From the NCBI RefSeq assembly GCF_008086045.1, contig NZ_VSEY01000059.1, positions 1-63,955 on the forward strand: 63,955 nt of DNA, read 5' to 3'. This DNA is from Nonomuraea sp. PA05. Lineage in GTDB: Bacteria > Actinomycetota > Actinomycetes > Streptosporangiales > Streptosporangiaceae. Under the pieces are notes generated by a model, which worked only from the letters and a program-made list of their open reading frames with translations, was not told the DNA's origin and made no database searches. The translations under genes and the position numbers were made by a program. Below, one piece after another: positions 44,231-52,987 of the stretch; position 1 is the stretch's first letter, and every line of letters begins with the position of its first letter.

Positions 44231-44734
44231 ATGGAACCCACGACGGAGCTCGACGCCCGCTTCAGCGCGCAGAACGCCGCTGCGACCCCCTGGACCGAGG
44301 CGCGGGAGCAACTCGCGAACGCTGAGACGTACTGGCTGAGCACGGTGCGCGCCGACGGCCGCCCGCACGTCACCACGCTGCTGGCCGTCTGGCAGGACGA
44401 CGCCCTGCACTTCTGTACGGGGGCGCAGGAGCAGAAGGCCAGGAACCTGGAGGGCAACCGCAACTGTGTGCTGACCACGGGGGCCAGCGCTCTGCATGAG
44501 GGGCTGGACCTGATGGTGGAGGGGGTGGCCGAGCGCGTCACCGACCCGGGGAGGCTCAAGCGGCTGGCTGACACGTGGGAGGCGAAGTACACCGCGGAGT
44601 GGCACTTCGACGTGGGGGACGGGGTGTTCGTCAACGCCCATGGGGGAGAGGCGATGGTGTTCGCGGTGGCTCCGGCCAAGGTGCTGGGGTTCCGCAAGGG
44701 CGACTACGCCCAGACCCGGTGGCTCTTCCGCTAG
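44231..44734 (+). CDS. Pyridoxamine 5'-phosphate oxidase-fold flavin/F420 protein
   Basis: 167 residues. Split-barrel fold: TYWLSTVRADGRPHVTTLLAVWQDDALHFCTGAQEQKARNL, then NRNCVLTTG and GVAERVTD. Such small proteins bind FMN or coenzyme F420 and reduce or oxidise small substrates. It stands alone, with ArsR-operator sequence immediately after its stop. Confidence 0.88.
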   Translation: MEPTTELDARFSAQNAAATPWTEAREQLANAETYWLSTVRADGRPHVTTLLAVWQDDALHFCTGAQEQKARNLEGNRNCVLTTGASALHEGLDLMVEGVAERVTDPGRLKRLADTWEAKYTAEWHFDVGDGVFVNAHGGEAMVFAVAPAKVLGFRKGDYAQTRWLFR

Positions 44735-44744
44735 ATCCGAAAGA

Positions 44745-44774
44745 AAAGTTGCGCAACTAATATTGCGCAACTTT
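44745..44774. promoter_or_regulatory. 30-bp inverted repeat, probable ArsR operator
   Basis: AAAGTTGCGCAA, spacer CTAATA, TTGCGCAACTTT: perfect 12-bp arms. Each half also contains the 8-bp palindrome TTGCGCAA, so it could bind two dimers. It ends 23 bp before the ArsR gene start. Confidence 0.75.
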
Positions 44775-44797
44775 CCTTTTGCTTCTACGGTGGAAGC

Positions 44798-45388
44798 ATG
44801 TCCTCCCCTGAGCAGACCCGCCGCATCACCGACCTCGACACGCTCAAGGCCCTGGGCCATCCCCTGCGCATCAAGCTCTACCGGGCGCTCTACGTCGCGG
44901 GCACGGCCACGGCCTCACAACTGGCCGACCAGGTGGACGAGGCCGTGTCGCTGGTCAGCTACCACCTGCGCAAACTGGCCAAGCACGGCATCATCGAGGA
45001 GTTCGAGGGGCGCGGCGGCGACGCCAGACAGCGATGGTGGCGGCCGGTGGTCACCAGCATGTCCTCCATGGACGAGGACTTCCGCGACGCCCCCGAGCGC
45101 AACGCCGTCCACACCGCCGTTTCCCGGGTGTACGCCCGGCAGCGCGTCGAGCTGTATGAGAGCTACCTCGACGCCAAGGGCGCGTGGAGCGACGACTGGC
45201 GCGACTCCGCCTTCTCCTCAGAGTCGCTGATGCTGCTCACCGTGGAGGAACTGCGCTCCCTGCGTGACGAGATCGGCGAACTGGTGGGTGCTTATCGGAT
45301 GCGGGCGGAGGCGGCGCGGGAGGCGGGGGATACGGAGGGGCGGGAGAACGTCGCCGTGCAGACGTACGGCTTCCCGTTCCGAACCTGA
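44798..45388 (+). CDS. ArsR-family (winged-helix) regulator
   Basis: 196 residues. HTH: LKALGHPLRIKLYRALYVAGTATASQLADQVDEAVSLVSYHLRKLAKHGIIEE. There are no Cys metal ligands, so it is not a classical metal sensor. The C-terminal half has a helical dimer region. Upstream lies the strong 12-bp-arm operator. Regulated partners are not evident. A small gene follows 39 bp later and may be co-transcribed. Confidence 0.9.
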   Translation: MSSPEQTRRITDLDTLKALGHPLRIKLYRALYVAGTATASQLADQVDEAVSLVSYHLRKLAKHGIIEEFEGRGGDARQRWWRPVVTSMSSMDEDFRDAPERNAVHTAVSRVYARQRVELYESYLDAKGAWSDDWRDSAFSSESLMLLTVEELRSLRDEIGELVGAYRMRAEAAREAGDTEGRENVAVQTYGFPFRT

Positions 45389-45427
45389 CCCATCAACCAT
45401 CGGCCATCAGGAAGTGAGGGGCGTTCG

Positions 45428-45601
45428 ATGTTAGATCCGGACTTGTACCTGTATGTCGAGCGGGAGAGGGGCCGCGAGCTGCGGGCGGAGGCCGATCGTC
45501 ACCGCCTGGCCCGCCGGTCACGCGCTGCGTCCCGTACGTGGGAGCAGCGGGTTGGCTGGCTCCTTGTGGAGACGGGGCTGCGCTTGGTCGCACGGTATTG
45601 A
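45428..45601 (+). CDS. Small basic protein of unknown function
   Basis: 57 residues, ATG 45428 after GAAGTGAGGGG. Sequence is highly charged: DLYLYVERERGRELRAEADRH, then a C-terminal amphipathic stretch VGWLLVETGLRLVARY that could touch the membrane. It lies right after ArsR on the same strand. Coding is supported by the start context, the amphipathic end and G/C-rich third positions, not by a recognised family. Confidence 0.55.
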   Translation: MLDPDLYLYVERERGRELRAEADRHRLARRSRAASRTWEQRVGWLLVETGLRLVARY

Positions 45602-45657
45602 CCCAGTGGAACGGTCGTGTGTGCTCGACCTGGGTGAACTGGTGACCAGGGGATGGA

Positions 45658-46611
45658 TCAGGGAATGTCGCCCGCCTTGTCCACGATCCCCGCTCCAAGA
45701 ACCGACATCCCCATGGTTCCGTTGTCACTCCCCACTATCTTCACCCCCATGTAGTGGTAGTCCTCCGGATCCAGGATGTAGTACGCCTTGACGCCGTCCC
45801 CGGCGTCGAACACCACGCCGATCCCCGGCCGCCCGTCCGCGTCGGTGGCGCCCTCCTCGATGGACACCTGCGGAAGCTTGGCCAGCGCCCGATACATCCC
45901 CGCGACGGTGTCCGGCGGGATCATCGCCCCGAACTTCATGTACCACCCGATCGCCCCGAACACCTTGACGTCCTCCGCTATCTCCGGCGGGCAGGTGAGC
46001 GGGCAGACCGACAGGGGAGTCAGCTCGCGGTCGAGCCCACGGAAGTGCGCCAGCAACGCGTCCGGGTCCGACGGCAGCGCCTCCACCTCCTGCTGCGTAC
46101 GCCCGACGTGGGTCGGGCCCTTCTCCTTGCCGAACTTGAGCTCGCCGTCCTCCGTCCTGAGCGCATGCCGCTTCCCGTCCATCCTGGCCCAGACCTCGAA
46201 GGTCGGCAGGTCGGCGCCTTCGAAGTGCTGCGTTTCCTTGACGTAGAACCACTGGCCGGGCCGGATCCGCAGAGCGGCGCTGCGATCGGCGACCAGCGCC
46301 GCCTGCTCCAGCACCGCCACCGCGCCACCCGCCTGTCCCGTACCGCTGGAGCGCGCCGCGCCGCCGGGCTGCGCCGCCACGCTGGGCTGAGGCACTGTGG
46401 GCGCCTGCTGAGGACGCAGGACGGCCATGGCCGCGACGGCCAGCAGGCACGCGCCCGCCACGCTCATCCCCAGCCGCAACCGGCGTCGCGGTCGTACGGG
46501 CCGCACGCCCCCGGCCGTTCGCTCGGCCAGCTTCCGCTCCACCTCCGACACGCTCAGCCCTTCGGGGACCTCGCTGCGCATCTCCCTGAGGAGTTCGATC
46601 TCGTTCACCAT
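45658..46611 (-). CDS. CU044_5270-type membrane protein, likely sigma-factor partner
   Basis: 317 residues. A cytoplasmic N-terminus of about 45 residues (LLREMRSEVPEGLSVSEVERKLAER), one membrane helix (about 48-66), an Ala/Gly/Pro spacer and an external domain with RIRPGQWFYVKE. The family commonly follows an ECF sigma gene, as here with a 3-bp gap. A membrane-bound anti-sigma or envelope sensor role is inferred from that pairing. Confidence 0.85.
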   Translation of the reverse strand: MVNEIELLREMRSEVPEGLSVSEVERKLAERTAGGVRPVRPRRRLRLGMSVAGACLLAVAAMAVLRPQQAPTVPQPSVAAQPGGAARSSGTGQAGGAVAVLEQAALVADRSAALRIRPGQWFYVKETQHFEGADLPTFEVWARMDGKRHALRTEDGELKFGKEKGPTHVGRTQQEVEALPSDPDALLAHFRGLDRELTPLSVCPLTCPPEIAEDVKVFGAIGWYMKFGAMIPPDTVAGMYRALAKLPQVSIEEGATDADGRPGIGVVFDAGDGVKAYYILDPEDYHYMGVKIVGSDNGTMGMSVLGAGIVDKAGDIP

Positions 46612-46614
46612 CAG

Positions 46615-47241
46615 TCATCCTTCGTCCGCGACGGTTGGATCGATGCCGGCGAGCACCCGGCGCAATCTGCTCCGAGCCCGGTTCACGCGCGACCGCACGG
46701 TGCCCACGGGCACGCCGAGCGCCACCGCGGCCTCCTCGTACGTCAGCTCCGTCCACGTCACCAGCAGCAACGTGTCCCGGTGCTTGCGCGACAGCCCGGC
46801 CAGCGCCTTCGCCAGCCGCCTGCGCGCCCCGTCCGCCACCACCCGCTGCTCCACCGCGTCGGTGAACGGCTCGGTCACCGCGTCGGCCCCCGTACGGCTC
46901 AGCGCCTTGTACAGGGCGATCTCGCGGCGGCGATGCCGGCCGATCAGGTTGGTGGTGATGCCGTACAGCCAGGCGCGCTCGTCACCGCGCCGCCCGTCGT
47001 ACGTCTCCAGCCGCTGCAGGGCCACGGCGAACGTCTCGGCCACGATGTCGTCGGCCGGCTCCAGGCCCAGGCGGCGCACGACGTACCGCTTGAGCTCGGG
47101 GGCGTGGTCGATGAACAGCCTGGCGAATCGTTCGGGATCCGGGGTGGGCGGCGGGACGTCCGCGGGATGGGTGAGCCGCAGGCTTTGCGTGGAGCGGCCG
47201 TCCAGCCGGGGCGAGGCGTTCGCCCGGCTCTCGTGTCGCAT
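46615..47241 (-). CDS. ECF-type RNA polymerase sigma factor
   Basis: 208 residues. Region 2 (ARLFIDHAPELKRYVVRRLGLEPADDIVAETFAVALQRLETYDGRRGDERAWLYGI) and region 4 (LSRKHRDTLLLVTWTELTYEEAAVALGVPVGTVRSRVNRARSRLRR). No C-terminal extension. Expressed with the downstream membrane protein, which probably holds it inactive. Confidence 0.93.
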   Translation of the reverse strand: MRHESRANASPRLDGRSTQSLRLTHPADVPPPTPDPERFARLFIDHAPELKRYVVRRLGLEPADDIVAETFAVALQRLETYDGRRGDERAWLYGITTNLIGRHRRREIALYKALSRTGADAVTEPFTDAVEQRVVADGARRRLAKALAGLSRKHRDTLLLVTWTELTYEEAAVALGVPVGTVRSRVNRARSRLRRVLAGIDPTVADEG

Positions 47242-47416
47242 GTCTTGCCTCTCGGGTGCTCGCTGTCATGACATGGGTAATTGCCGCGAGCGGGGCCGGC
47301 GGTTCCATGAATTTCCGATCTCGAAGCCGGCTGAACCGCCCCGCCCGAGCGGGAGGCGGGCGATCTTGCGGGCCCGTAGGGTGTTGGGGCCATCGTGCCC
47401 GTGCAAGGAGAGCGTC

Positions 47417-48268
47417 TTGAACGAAGGAGCCTGGTCGTTGCCGTCCCCCTGGCGGGAGGCGCGTGTCGCGGTCGTGGTGCCGACGTACAACGAGGCAGGC
47501 AACCTCGGCGAGCTGGCGGACCGCGTCCTCGCCCTGGACCTGCCCAACCTCCGCCTGATCGTCGCCGACGACGACTCGCCCGACGGCACCGGCGCGCTCG
47601 CCGACGACCTCGCCAAGCGCGCGAACGAGGAGCGTCCCGGCCGCATGGTGGTGCTGCACCGCAAGGTCAAGGAGGGCATCGGGCGCGCCCACATCGCCGG
47701 GATGCAGGAGGCGCTCGGGCGCGGCGACGAGTACGTGGTGCAGATGGACGGCGACCTGAGCCACCGTCCCGAGTACATCCCGCACCTGCTCGGCACGATC
47801 CTCGCCACCCGGGCCGGGGTGGTGATCGGCAGCCGGTACGTCGTGGGCGGCTCCCTGTCCACGCAGTGGGGCCGGCACCGGCGGCTGCTGAGCCGGTTCG
47901 CGGGACTCTACGTGAACACGATCCTGCACCTGTCCGTGCGCGACCCCACGGGCGGTTTCAAGATCTGGCATCGGGACGTGCTCGAAGGCATCGACCTGAA
48001 CGCCGTCCGCAGCGACGGTTACAGCTTCCAGGTGGAGATGAACTACCGGTGCAAGCGGCTGGGGCGGGCGATCGTCGAGATGCCGATCCACTTCGAGGAG
48101 CGCAACGCCGGGTCCAGCAAGATCAGCTTCGCGGTGCAGGTGGAGTCGATGCTCAGGCCGTTCGCTCTGAGGTTCGGCAGGCAGCGGCCTCGAGACGCTC
48201 GAACGGGCCCGGACCGTCGTGCGGCTTCGGCGGGGCGCCGAGGTGGCGGACGCGAAGCTCGTCCATGA
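47417..48268 (+). CDS. Polyprenol-phosphate mannosyltransferase (DPM1/Ppm1 domain)
   Basis: 283 residues from TTG 47417, with AAGGAG at 47405-47410. GT2 motifs: VVVPTYNEAGNL, VADDDSPDGTGAL, QMDGDLSHRPEYIP, SRYVVGG, GGFKIWHR, and EMPIHFEERNAGSSKIS, all characteristic of dolichol/polyprenol-phosphate mannose synthases. It transfers mannose from GDP-mannose to polyprenyl phosphate. The last 40 residues are Arg-rich and overlap the end of the convergent HxlR gene by 116 bp. Confidence 0.9.
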   Translation: MNEGAWSLPSPWREARVAVVVPTYNEAGNLGELADRVLALDLPNLRLIVADDDSPDGTGALADDLAKRANEERPGRMVVLHRKVKEGIGRAHIAGMQEALGRGDEYVVQMDGDLSHRPEYIPHLLGTILATRAGVVIGSRYVVGGSLSTQWGRHRRLLSRFAGLYVNTILHLSVRDPTGGFKIWHRDVLEGIDLNAVRSDGYSFQVEMNYRCKRLGRAIVEMPIHFEERNAGSSKISFAVQVESMLRPFALRFGRQRPRDARTGPDRRAASAGRRGGGREARP

Positions 48269-48647
48269 GCTCCTCGATGAACGCCGGCCCCTCGTCGCGC
48301 ATGACCTGCTGCCGGCTCCGGAGCTCGGCGCTGCCCTGCCGCCAGTCCAGGCCCCAGTCGCCGAGGGCGTAGATGATCGGAAGAGTCCTGATGCCGGCTT
48401 CGGTGAGGCTGTAGCGGGCGCGCTGCCCCCGCATGGCGGTGCCGCGGGTGAGGAGGCCCCCCTCGACGAGCCGCACGAGGCGGTCGGCGAGGATGTTCGA
48501 GGCGATGCCCTCCACCGACCCGGTCAGCAGCGCCCGGAAGTAGCGGCGGTCGCCGAAGATGACGTCGCGCAGCACGAGCAACGACCAGCGATCTCCGAGC
48601 ACCTCGACGGCGGCGTTGATCGGACACCCGGACCGTGGTTCCACCAT
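48153..48647 (-). CDS. HxlR-family transcriptional regulator
   Basis: About 164 residues; start at ATG 48647 or the next GTG, both near AAGGAGG. HxlR winged helix: RSGCPINAAVEVLGDRWSLLVLRDVIFGDRRYFRALL..., EGIASNILADRLVRLVEGGLLTR, RYSLTEAG. The Cys in GCPI can sense oxidants or aldehydes in this family. Divergent from the RibD-like reductase gene, which it probably controls through TTGC-N5-GCAA at 48685. Confidence 0.9.
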   Translation of the reverse strand: MVEPRSGCPINAAVEVLGDRWSLLVLRDVIFGDRRYFRALLTGSVEGIASNILADRLVRLVEGGLLTRGTAMRGQRARYSLTEAGIRTLPIIYALGDWGLDWRQGSAELRSRQQVMRDEGPAFIEELMDELRVRHLGAPPKPHDGPGPFERLEAAACRTSERTA

Positions 48648-48684
48648 TTCCTCCTTGACAGGTGTTTCGCCCCACCTATAGTAC

Positions 48685-48697
48685 TTGCAAAACGCAA
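48685..48697. promoter_or_regulatory. Probable HxlR site
   Basis: TTGC-AAAAC-GCAA in the 73-bp divergent promoter between the HxlR gene and the reductase gene. Confidence 0.5.
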
Positions 48698-48720
48698 TCA
48701 CTTTCGAGAGGAGGGGGCTG

Positions 48721-49317
48721 ATGGGCCGCTTCGTCTACTCGATGCAGGTTTCCCTCGACCTGCGGATCGAGCAAGTCCCTGGAGACAACGGCGCCGGCGA
48801 GTGGCTGCGTCTCGGCGAGGAGCTGCACCGCGCGGCCAACGCGCTGACGCGGTCGCTCGCGCTCATGGTCCATGGCCGGGTCTACTACGAGGTCATGGAG
48901 GAGGGCTGGCCGCGGGCGCACGAGGACGCGTCCCTGCCGGACTTCATGCGCGAGTACGGCGAGATCTGGACCGCGAAGCCCAAGGTGCTCGTCTCCCGCA
49001 CCCGCCGCAGCGCCGATCACAACACCCGGATCATCGGCGGAGACGACGCCATCGAGCAACTCGCCGCCCTGCGGGCCGCCACCGACGGCAGCATCAGTGT
49101 GGGCGGCGCGACGCTCGCCACCCAACTGCTCCGGGCGGGGCTGCTCGACGAGCTGCTGCTCTTCACCCATCCCTCGATCCTCGGCTTCGGCAGGCCGCTG
49201 TTCGACGACTACGACATGCCGATCGACCTCGACCTGATCGAACAGCGACCGTTCGAGCACGGCGTCACGATGCATCACTACACCATTCAGGACGCGAAGG
49301 AGGCGGGCTCGTGCTGA
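48721..49317 (+). CDS. RibD C-terminal/dihydrofolate-reductase-fold protein
   Basis: 198 residues from ATG 48721, with AGGAGGGGG upstream. MQVSLDLRIEQVPGD, VHGRVYYEVME, VLVSRTRR, and SVGGATLATQLLRAGLLDELLLFTHPSILGFGRPLF match the RibD_C family, NADPH-dependent reductases of unknown small substrates. The MBL gene begins within its end (GTG 49311), so both are co-translated. Confidence 0.9.
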   Translation: MGRFVYSMQVSLDLRIEQVPGDNGAGEWLRLGEELHRAANALTRSLALMVHGRVYYEVMEEGWPRAHEDASLPDFMREYGEIWTAKPKVLVSRTRRSADHNTRIIGGDDAIEQLAALRAATDGSISVGGATLATQLLRAGLLDELLLFTHPSILGFGRPLFDDYDMPIDLDLIEQRPFEHGVTMHHYTIQDAKEAGSC

Positions 49318-50135
49318 GGCAGGTCGCGCAGGACGTGCTGGTCCACCAGAGCGAGTTCGTGCAGAGCAACGCCGTCGTGGTGCGGGGCCGGGCCGGTGTG
49401 CTGCTCATCGACCCCGGGGTGACCGGCTCCGAGCTCGACTGCCTCGCGGACGACCTCAGCGAGTCGGGCCCGCCCGTGGTGGCCGGGTTCTCCACGCATC
49501 CGGATTGGGATCACCTGCTCTGGCACGCTCGGCTCGGCGAAGCGCCCCGTTACGGCACCGCGCGCTGCGCGGCCACCGTCCGGGACCTGCTCTCGGACGC
49601 GGACGCCAAGGAGCGCATCGCCGACCACCTGCTCGAGACGGAGATCGCCGGGCAGGTGCCGATGGACCTGCTCGGCCTCATCACCGCCCTGCCCGCCGAG
49701 GCGACGCGGATCCCCTGGGACGGTCCCCAGGCCCGGATCATCGAGCACCAGGCGCACGCCCCGGGCCACGCGGCGCTGTTCATCGAGGACCGCGGGGTTC
49801 TCGTGGCCGGCGACATGCTGTCCGACGTCCTGGTTCCGATGCTCGACTTCGAGGGCGCCGCCGACCCGATCGACGAGTACCTGCGCGCGCTGGAGCTACT
49901 GGAAGGTGTTGCGGGTGACGTGGAGGTCGTCGTTCCCGGTCATGGGTCGGTCGGCGGGGCGGGTGAGGCGCAGGCCCGGATCGAGCTGGATCGGGCGTAC
50001 GTGCTCGCCCTGCGTGAGGGCCGTGATCCCGATGACCCGCGGATCGGCCCGTCGGCCAAGCCGGGCTGGGAGTGGGTGAGCGATGTGCACGGCGGGCAGC
50101 TGCAGGGTCTCGCGCGAAGGGGTGAGCGCGGGTGA
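49311..50135 (+). CDS. Metallo-beta-lactamase-fold hydrolase
   Basis: 274 residues, GTG 49311 with AAGGAGG 7 bp upstream, overlapping the previous gene by 7 bp. MBL landmarks: GVLLIDPGV, FSTHPDWDHLLW, APGHAALFIED, VAGDMLSD, VVPGHGS. The metal motif reads H-P-D-W-D-H, so the second His of HxHxDH is Asp. Zinc binding may be altered or another metal used. It pairs with the HxlR-controlled reductase. Confidence 0.87.
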   Translation: MLRQVAQDVLVHQSEFVQSNAVVVRGRAGVLLIDPGVTGSELDCLADDLSESGPPVVAGFSTHPDWDHLLWHARLGEAPRYGTARCAATVRDLLSDADAKERIADHLLETEIAGQVPMDLLGLITALPAEATRIPWDGPQARIIEHQAHAPGHAALFIEDRGVLVAGDMLSDVLVPMLDFEGAADPIDEYLRALELLEGVAGDVEVVVPGHGSVGGAGEAQARIELDRAYVLALREGRDPDDPRIGPSAKPGWEWVSDVHGGQLQGLARRGERG

Positions 50136-50186
50136 GGCGTTGAACGCCGCCGCCGCGGCCCGCCTGCCGTCAGACGCCGGTAGCGC

Positions 50187-51416
50187 TCAGGCTTGGGCGA
50201 GCGACAGCCGCCGCAGCTCCGGGAACGCCCACGTGACGACCGCCACGGTGACCACGGTCAGCAGCCCGCCGACGCCGATCACCACCCGATGGCCGAGGAC
50301 CGAGGAGGCGGCCCCGTGCAGCACGTTCGCGAGATGCGGCCCGCCGAACAGCACCACGGTGAGCGACCCCTGGATCCGTCCGCGCAACGCGTCGGGAGTG
50401 TGCGCCTGCGTGATGGCGTTACGGAACGTGCTCAGCACGAAGTTCACCGCGCCACCGGCGACGAGCGCCACCAGCGCCATCCACAGCTCCCCGGCCAGCC
50501 CGAGCAGCACCACCGTCAGCCCCCAAGCCGCAGCCGCCCCCGCCATGACGGCGCCGTGGCGCCGGGCGCGGGTGAACGTCCCCGACATCAGCCCGGCCAC
50601 GACCACCCCCGCAGGGTAGGCGGCGTAGAGCAGCCCCAGCTCGGGGCCGCCGCCCACAGGCCCGCCGAAGGTGTGCAGGGCGAGCTCGGGAAACAGCGCC
50701 ACCGGCATGCCGAACACCATCGCCGCCAGATCCACCAGCAGCACCGCCACGAGCAACCGGCTGCCCGCCAGATGCCGCACCCCGGCCGTGCGCTCGCGCG
50801 GGCCCGGCTGGGGCGGCAGCGGCGGCAGCTTGACGACCGCCCAGACCACGGCCAGGAGGGCGACGGCGTCACAGAGATACAGCGTGCTCAGCCCGGCCAC
50901 CGGGATCAGGACGCCGGCCAGCACCGGCCCGACGATCGAGCCGGCGTAACGGGTCAGGGAGCTGAGACTGTTCGCCGCGGGCAGCAGCTCGGCGGGGACC
51001 AGCCGGGGCACCGCCGCGCCCATCGTCGTCATGATCGCGCCCAGCGACAGGCCCTGGCAGGCGACCAGCGCCATCAGCAGCGGCACCGAGCCCGCGCCCA
51101 GCATCGCCTGCAGCCACAGCGCCGCGTACGTCGCCGCCAGACCGCAGTGCGCCACCAGCAGCACTCCTCGCCGGTCCCGCACGTCCGCCAGCGCGCCGAC
51201 CCACAACGACGCCACCACCAGCGCCGCGAACGACACCGCGCTCGCCGCGCCCACGACCGCCGAGGAGCCACTCACCGTGTAGAGCTGCGCGGGCACGGCC
51301 ACGACGCCGAACGAACCGCCGACCGCGCCCACCGCCGAGGCCGTCCAGAGTCTTCTGAAGGCGGGGATGGCCAAGGGGCGGCGGTCGATCGCGTAGGCGC
51401 CGAGCGACGCCATCAC
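50187..51416 (-). CDS. MFS exporter (EntS-like)
   Basis: 409 residues with about twelve hydrophobic helices. FRRLWTASAVGAVGGSF at the start and LADVRDRRGVLLV in the first cytoplasmic loop are typical of the MFS_3 drug/siderophore exporter group. It lies 34 bp downstream of the MerR-PP2C gene on the same strand, so the fusion regulator probably governs this exporter. Confidence 0.9.
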   Translation of the reverse strand: MMASLGAYAIDRRPLAIPAFRRLWTASAVGAVGGSFGVVAVPAQLYTVSGSSAVVGAASAVSFAALVVASLWVGALADVRDRRGVLLVAHCGLAATYAALWLQAMLGAGSVPLLMALVACQGLSLGAIMTTMGAAVPRLVPAELLPAANSLSSLTRYAGSIVGPVLAGVLIPVAGLSTLYLCDAVALLAVVWAVVKLPPLPPQPGPRERTAGVRHLAGSRLLVAVLLVDLAAMVFGMPVALFPELALHTFGGPVGGGPELGLLYAAYPAGVVVAGLMSGTFTRARRHGAVMAGAAAAWGLTVVLLGLAGELWMALVALVAGGAVNFVLSTFRNAITQAHTPDALRGRIQGSLTVVLFGGPHLANVLHGAASSVLGHRVVIGVGGLLTVVTVAVVTWAFPELRRLSLAQA

Positions 51417-51450
51417 CGGCCGCGCCCGGCTGCCGGCGCCGCTCGTCCGC

Positions 51451-52557
51451 TCACTGCTCGCCTCCCGCGACCGGCGTCTCCAGGCTCACCACGTCGGCCA
51501 CCACGCAGGCGATGTTGTCGGGCGCCCCCGCCGCGTACGCCCGCTCGACCAGCTCGTCGAGCACCTCCTGAGGGGCCGCGTCCCCGGTCAGCACCTCGCG
51601 CAACGACGAAGCGGCCACCACCGCGGACAGACCGTCCGAGCACAACAGGTACCGGTCACCGGCCGCCGCGTCGTGCAGCGCCAGTTGCGGCCGCGCACCG
51701 CCCGCCCCCATCAGCGCCCGCGCCAGCAGCGCACGCCGCGGATGCGAGGCCGCCTCCTCCGCCGTCAGCCGCCCCTCGTCCACCAGCGCCTGCACGTACG
51801 TGTGATCGTGCGTGATCTGGAACAACTCCCCGTCCCGTACGAGATAGGCCCGCGTGTCACCGATGTGCACCAGCGCCAGCCGCGACCCCGACCAGAGCAG
51901 CGCCGTCAACGTGGTGACGGCCTCGCCCGACGGCGCCGAGGCGGCGATCTCCCGCAGGGCCCGATCGGCGTCCCCGACCGCGTCGGCCAGGGCCCCGAGC
52001 AGGTCCTCGGCCGGGACGGTCATCGTCTCCAGCGGCTTGAGCGCCTCGACGGCGGCGGCGCTGGCCAGGTCGCCGCTCGACCCGCGCACCCCGTCGGCCA
52101 CGGCCAGCAGGCGCGGGCCCGCGTACGCGGTGTCCTCGTTGCTCGTTCGCCCCAGCCCGGAATCCGACCGGGCGGCGTAACGGATCCCGAGCAGCGTCGC
52201 CGTCTCTTCCACTGTGCTCCCTCTCCCCGACAGGTAGTCGACGAGGAAGGTGGCCAGCTCGCCACGGGCGGCGGTCTCCGCCAGCACCTGCTCCCAGTAC
52301 GCGGCGATCTCGCCGGCCGCGGCGTCCGCCGGAAGGTCGCACACCTTCCGGATACGCGCCAGCGGCATGCCCAGCCTCCGCAGCCAGGCGATCAGCCGGG
52401 CCCGCTCCAGTTGCGCCGGATCGTAGAACCGGTATCCGGACTCGCCGTCCACGGCGGCCGGTCGCAACAGTCCGAGCTCGTCATAGAGCCGCAGCGCTTT
52501 CGGCGACAATCGCGCCGCCCGGGCGAACGCCCCGATCGTCAGCAGCCGCACCACCAC
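51451..52557 (-). CDS. MerR DNA-binding domain fused to PP2C phosphatase
   Basis: 368 residues. Residues 1-110 are MerR: LTIGAFARAARLSPKALRLYDELGLLRP, GYRFYDPAQLERARLIAWLRRLGMPLARI. Residues about 125-360 are PP2C: SNEDTAY, VADGVRGSSGD, HIGDTRAYLVRDG, ITHDHTYVQAL, LLCSDGLS and APDNIACVV, so the metal-binding Asp residues are present. A linker without a drug-binding domain joins them. The plan suggests transcription control coupled to Ser/Thr dephosphorylation. Co-directional with the MFS exporter. Confidence 0.9.
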   Translation of the reverse strand: MVVRLLTIGAFARAARLSPKALRLYDELGLLRPAAVDGESGYRFYDPAQLERARLIAWLRRLGMPLARIRKVCDLPADAAAGEIAAYWEQVLAETAARGELATFLVDYLSGRGSTVEETATLLGIRYAARSDSGLGRTSNEDTAYAGPRLLAVADGVRGSSGDLASAAAVEALKPLETMTVPAEDLLGALADAVGDADRALREIAASAPSGEAVTTLTALLWSGSRLALVHIGDTRAYLVRDGELFQITHDHTYVQALVDEGRLTAEEAASHPRRALLARALMGAGGARPQLALHDAAAGDRYLLCSDGLSAVVAASSLREVLTGDAAPQEVLDELVERAYAAGAPDNIACVVADVVSLETPVAGGEQ

Positions 52558-52987
52558 TCCTCCTCGTCCCGGCCGCCGCGGCCGGTACCGAACGATGGTG
52601 CGGCTTCACCCAGGGGGAAGGTCAACACGAGACCGCGATCCGAGCCACGGTCGCGCAGAGCCCATTACTGTCGCGCGCCGGCGACGTTCGGCGATCGTGG
52701 CTTGCGCCGCCGTCCACGCAACCTACCGGCAGCGCTCGAAGATCCGGGCCTGCGCCGTCCGTAAGCAGCAGCGCTCGGGGACCCGCGCCCGCGCTGCCTG
52801 TCAGCGCGCCCGCTTGGTACGGCACACGGGAAGACGTCGATCGCCCCTCCGAGTGACCTCAGCCACATCAAGGCAGCGGGGTCACACTCTCACGCCTTTT
52901 CCTCTCTTAGAAATGTCAGCCGAGGCGCGCCGACCAGAAATCAGTTGGTGCTGGCCTTGGCATTCATTTCGAACAGAAAGGTCAGAC
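52558..52987. other. 430-bp intergenic region
   Basis: Between the divergent MerR-PP2C gene and the secreted protein gene. It is open in one plus-strand frame (52595 onward), but that reading is Arg-rich with no family resemblance, so I treat it as non-coding. AGAAAGG at 52975-52982 serves the downstream start. No clear operator found. Confidence 0.5.
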
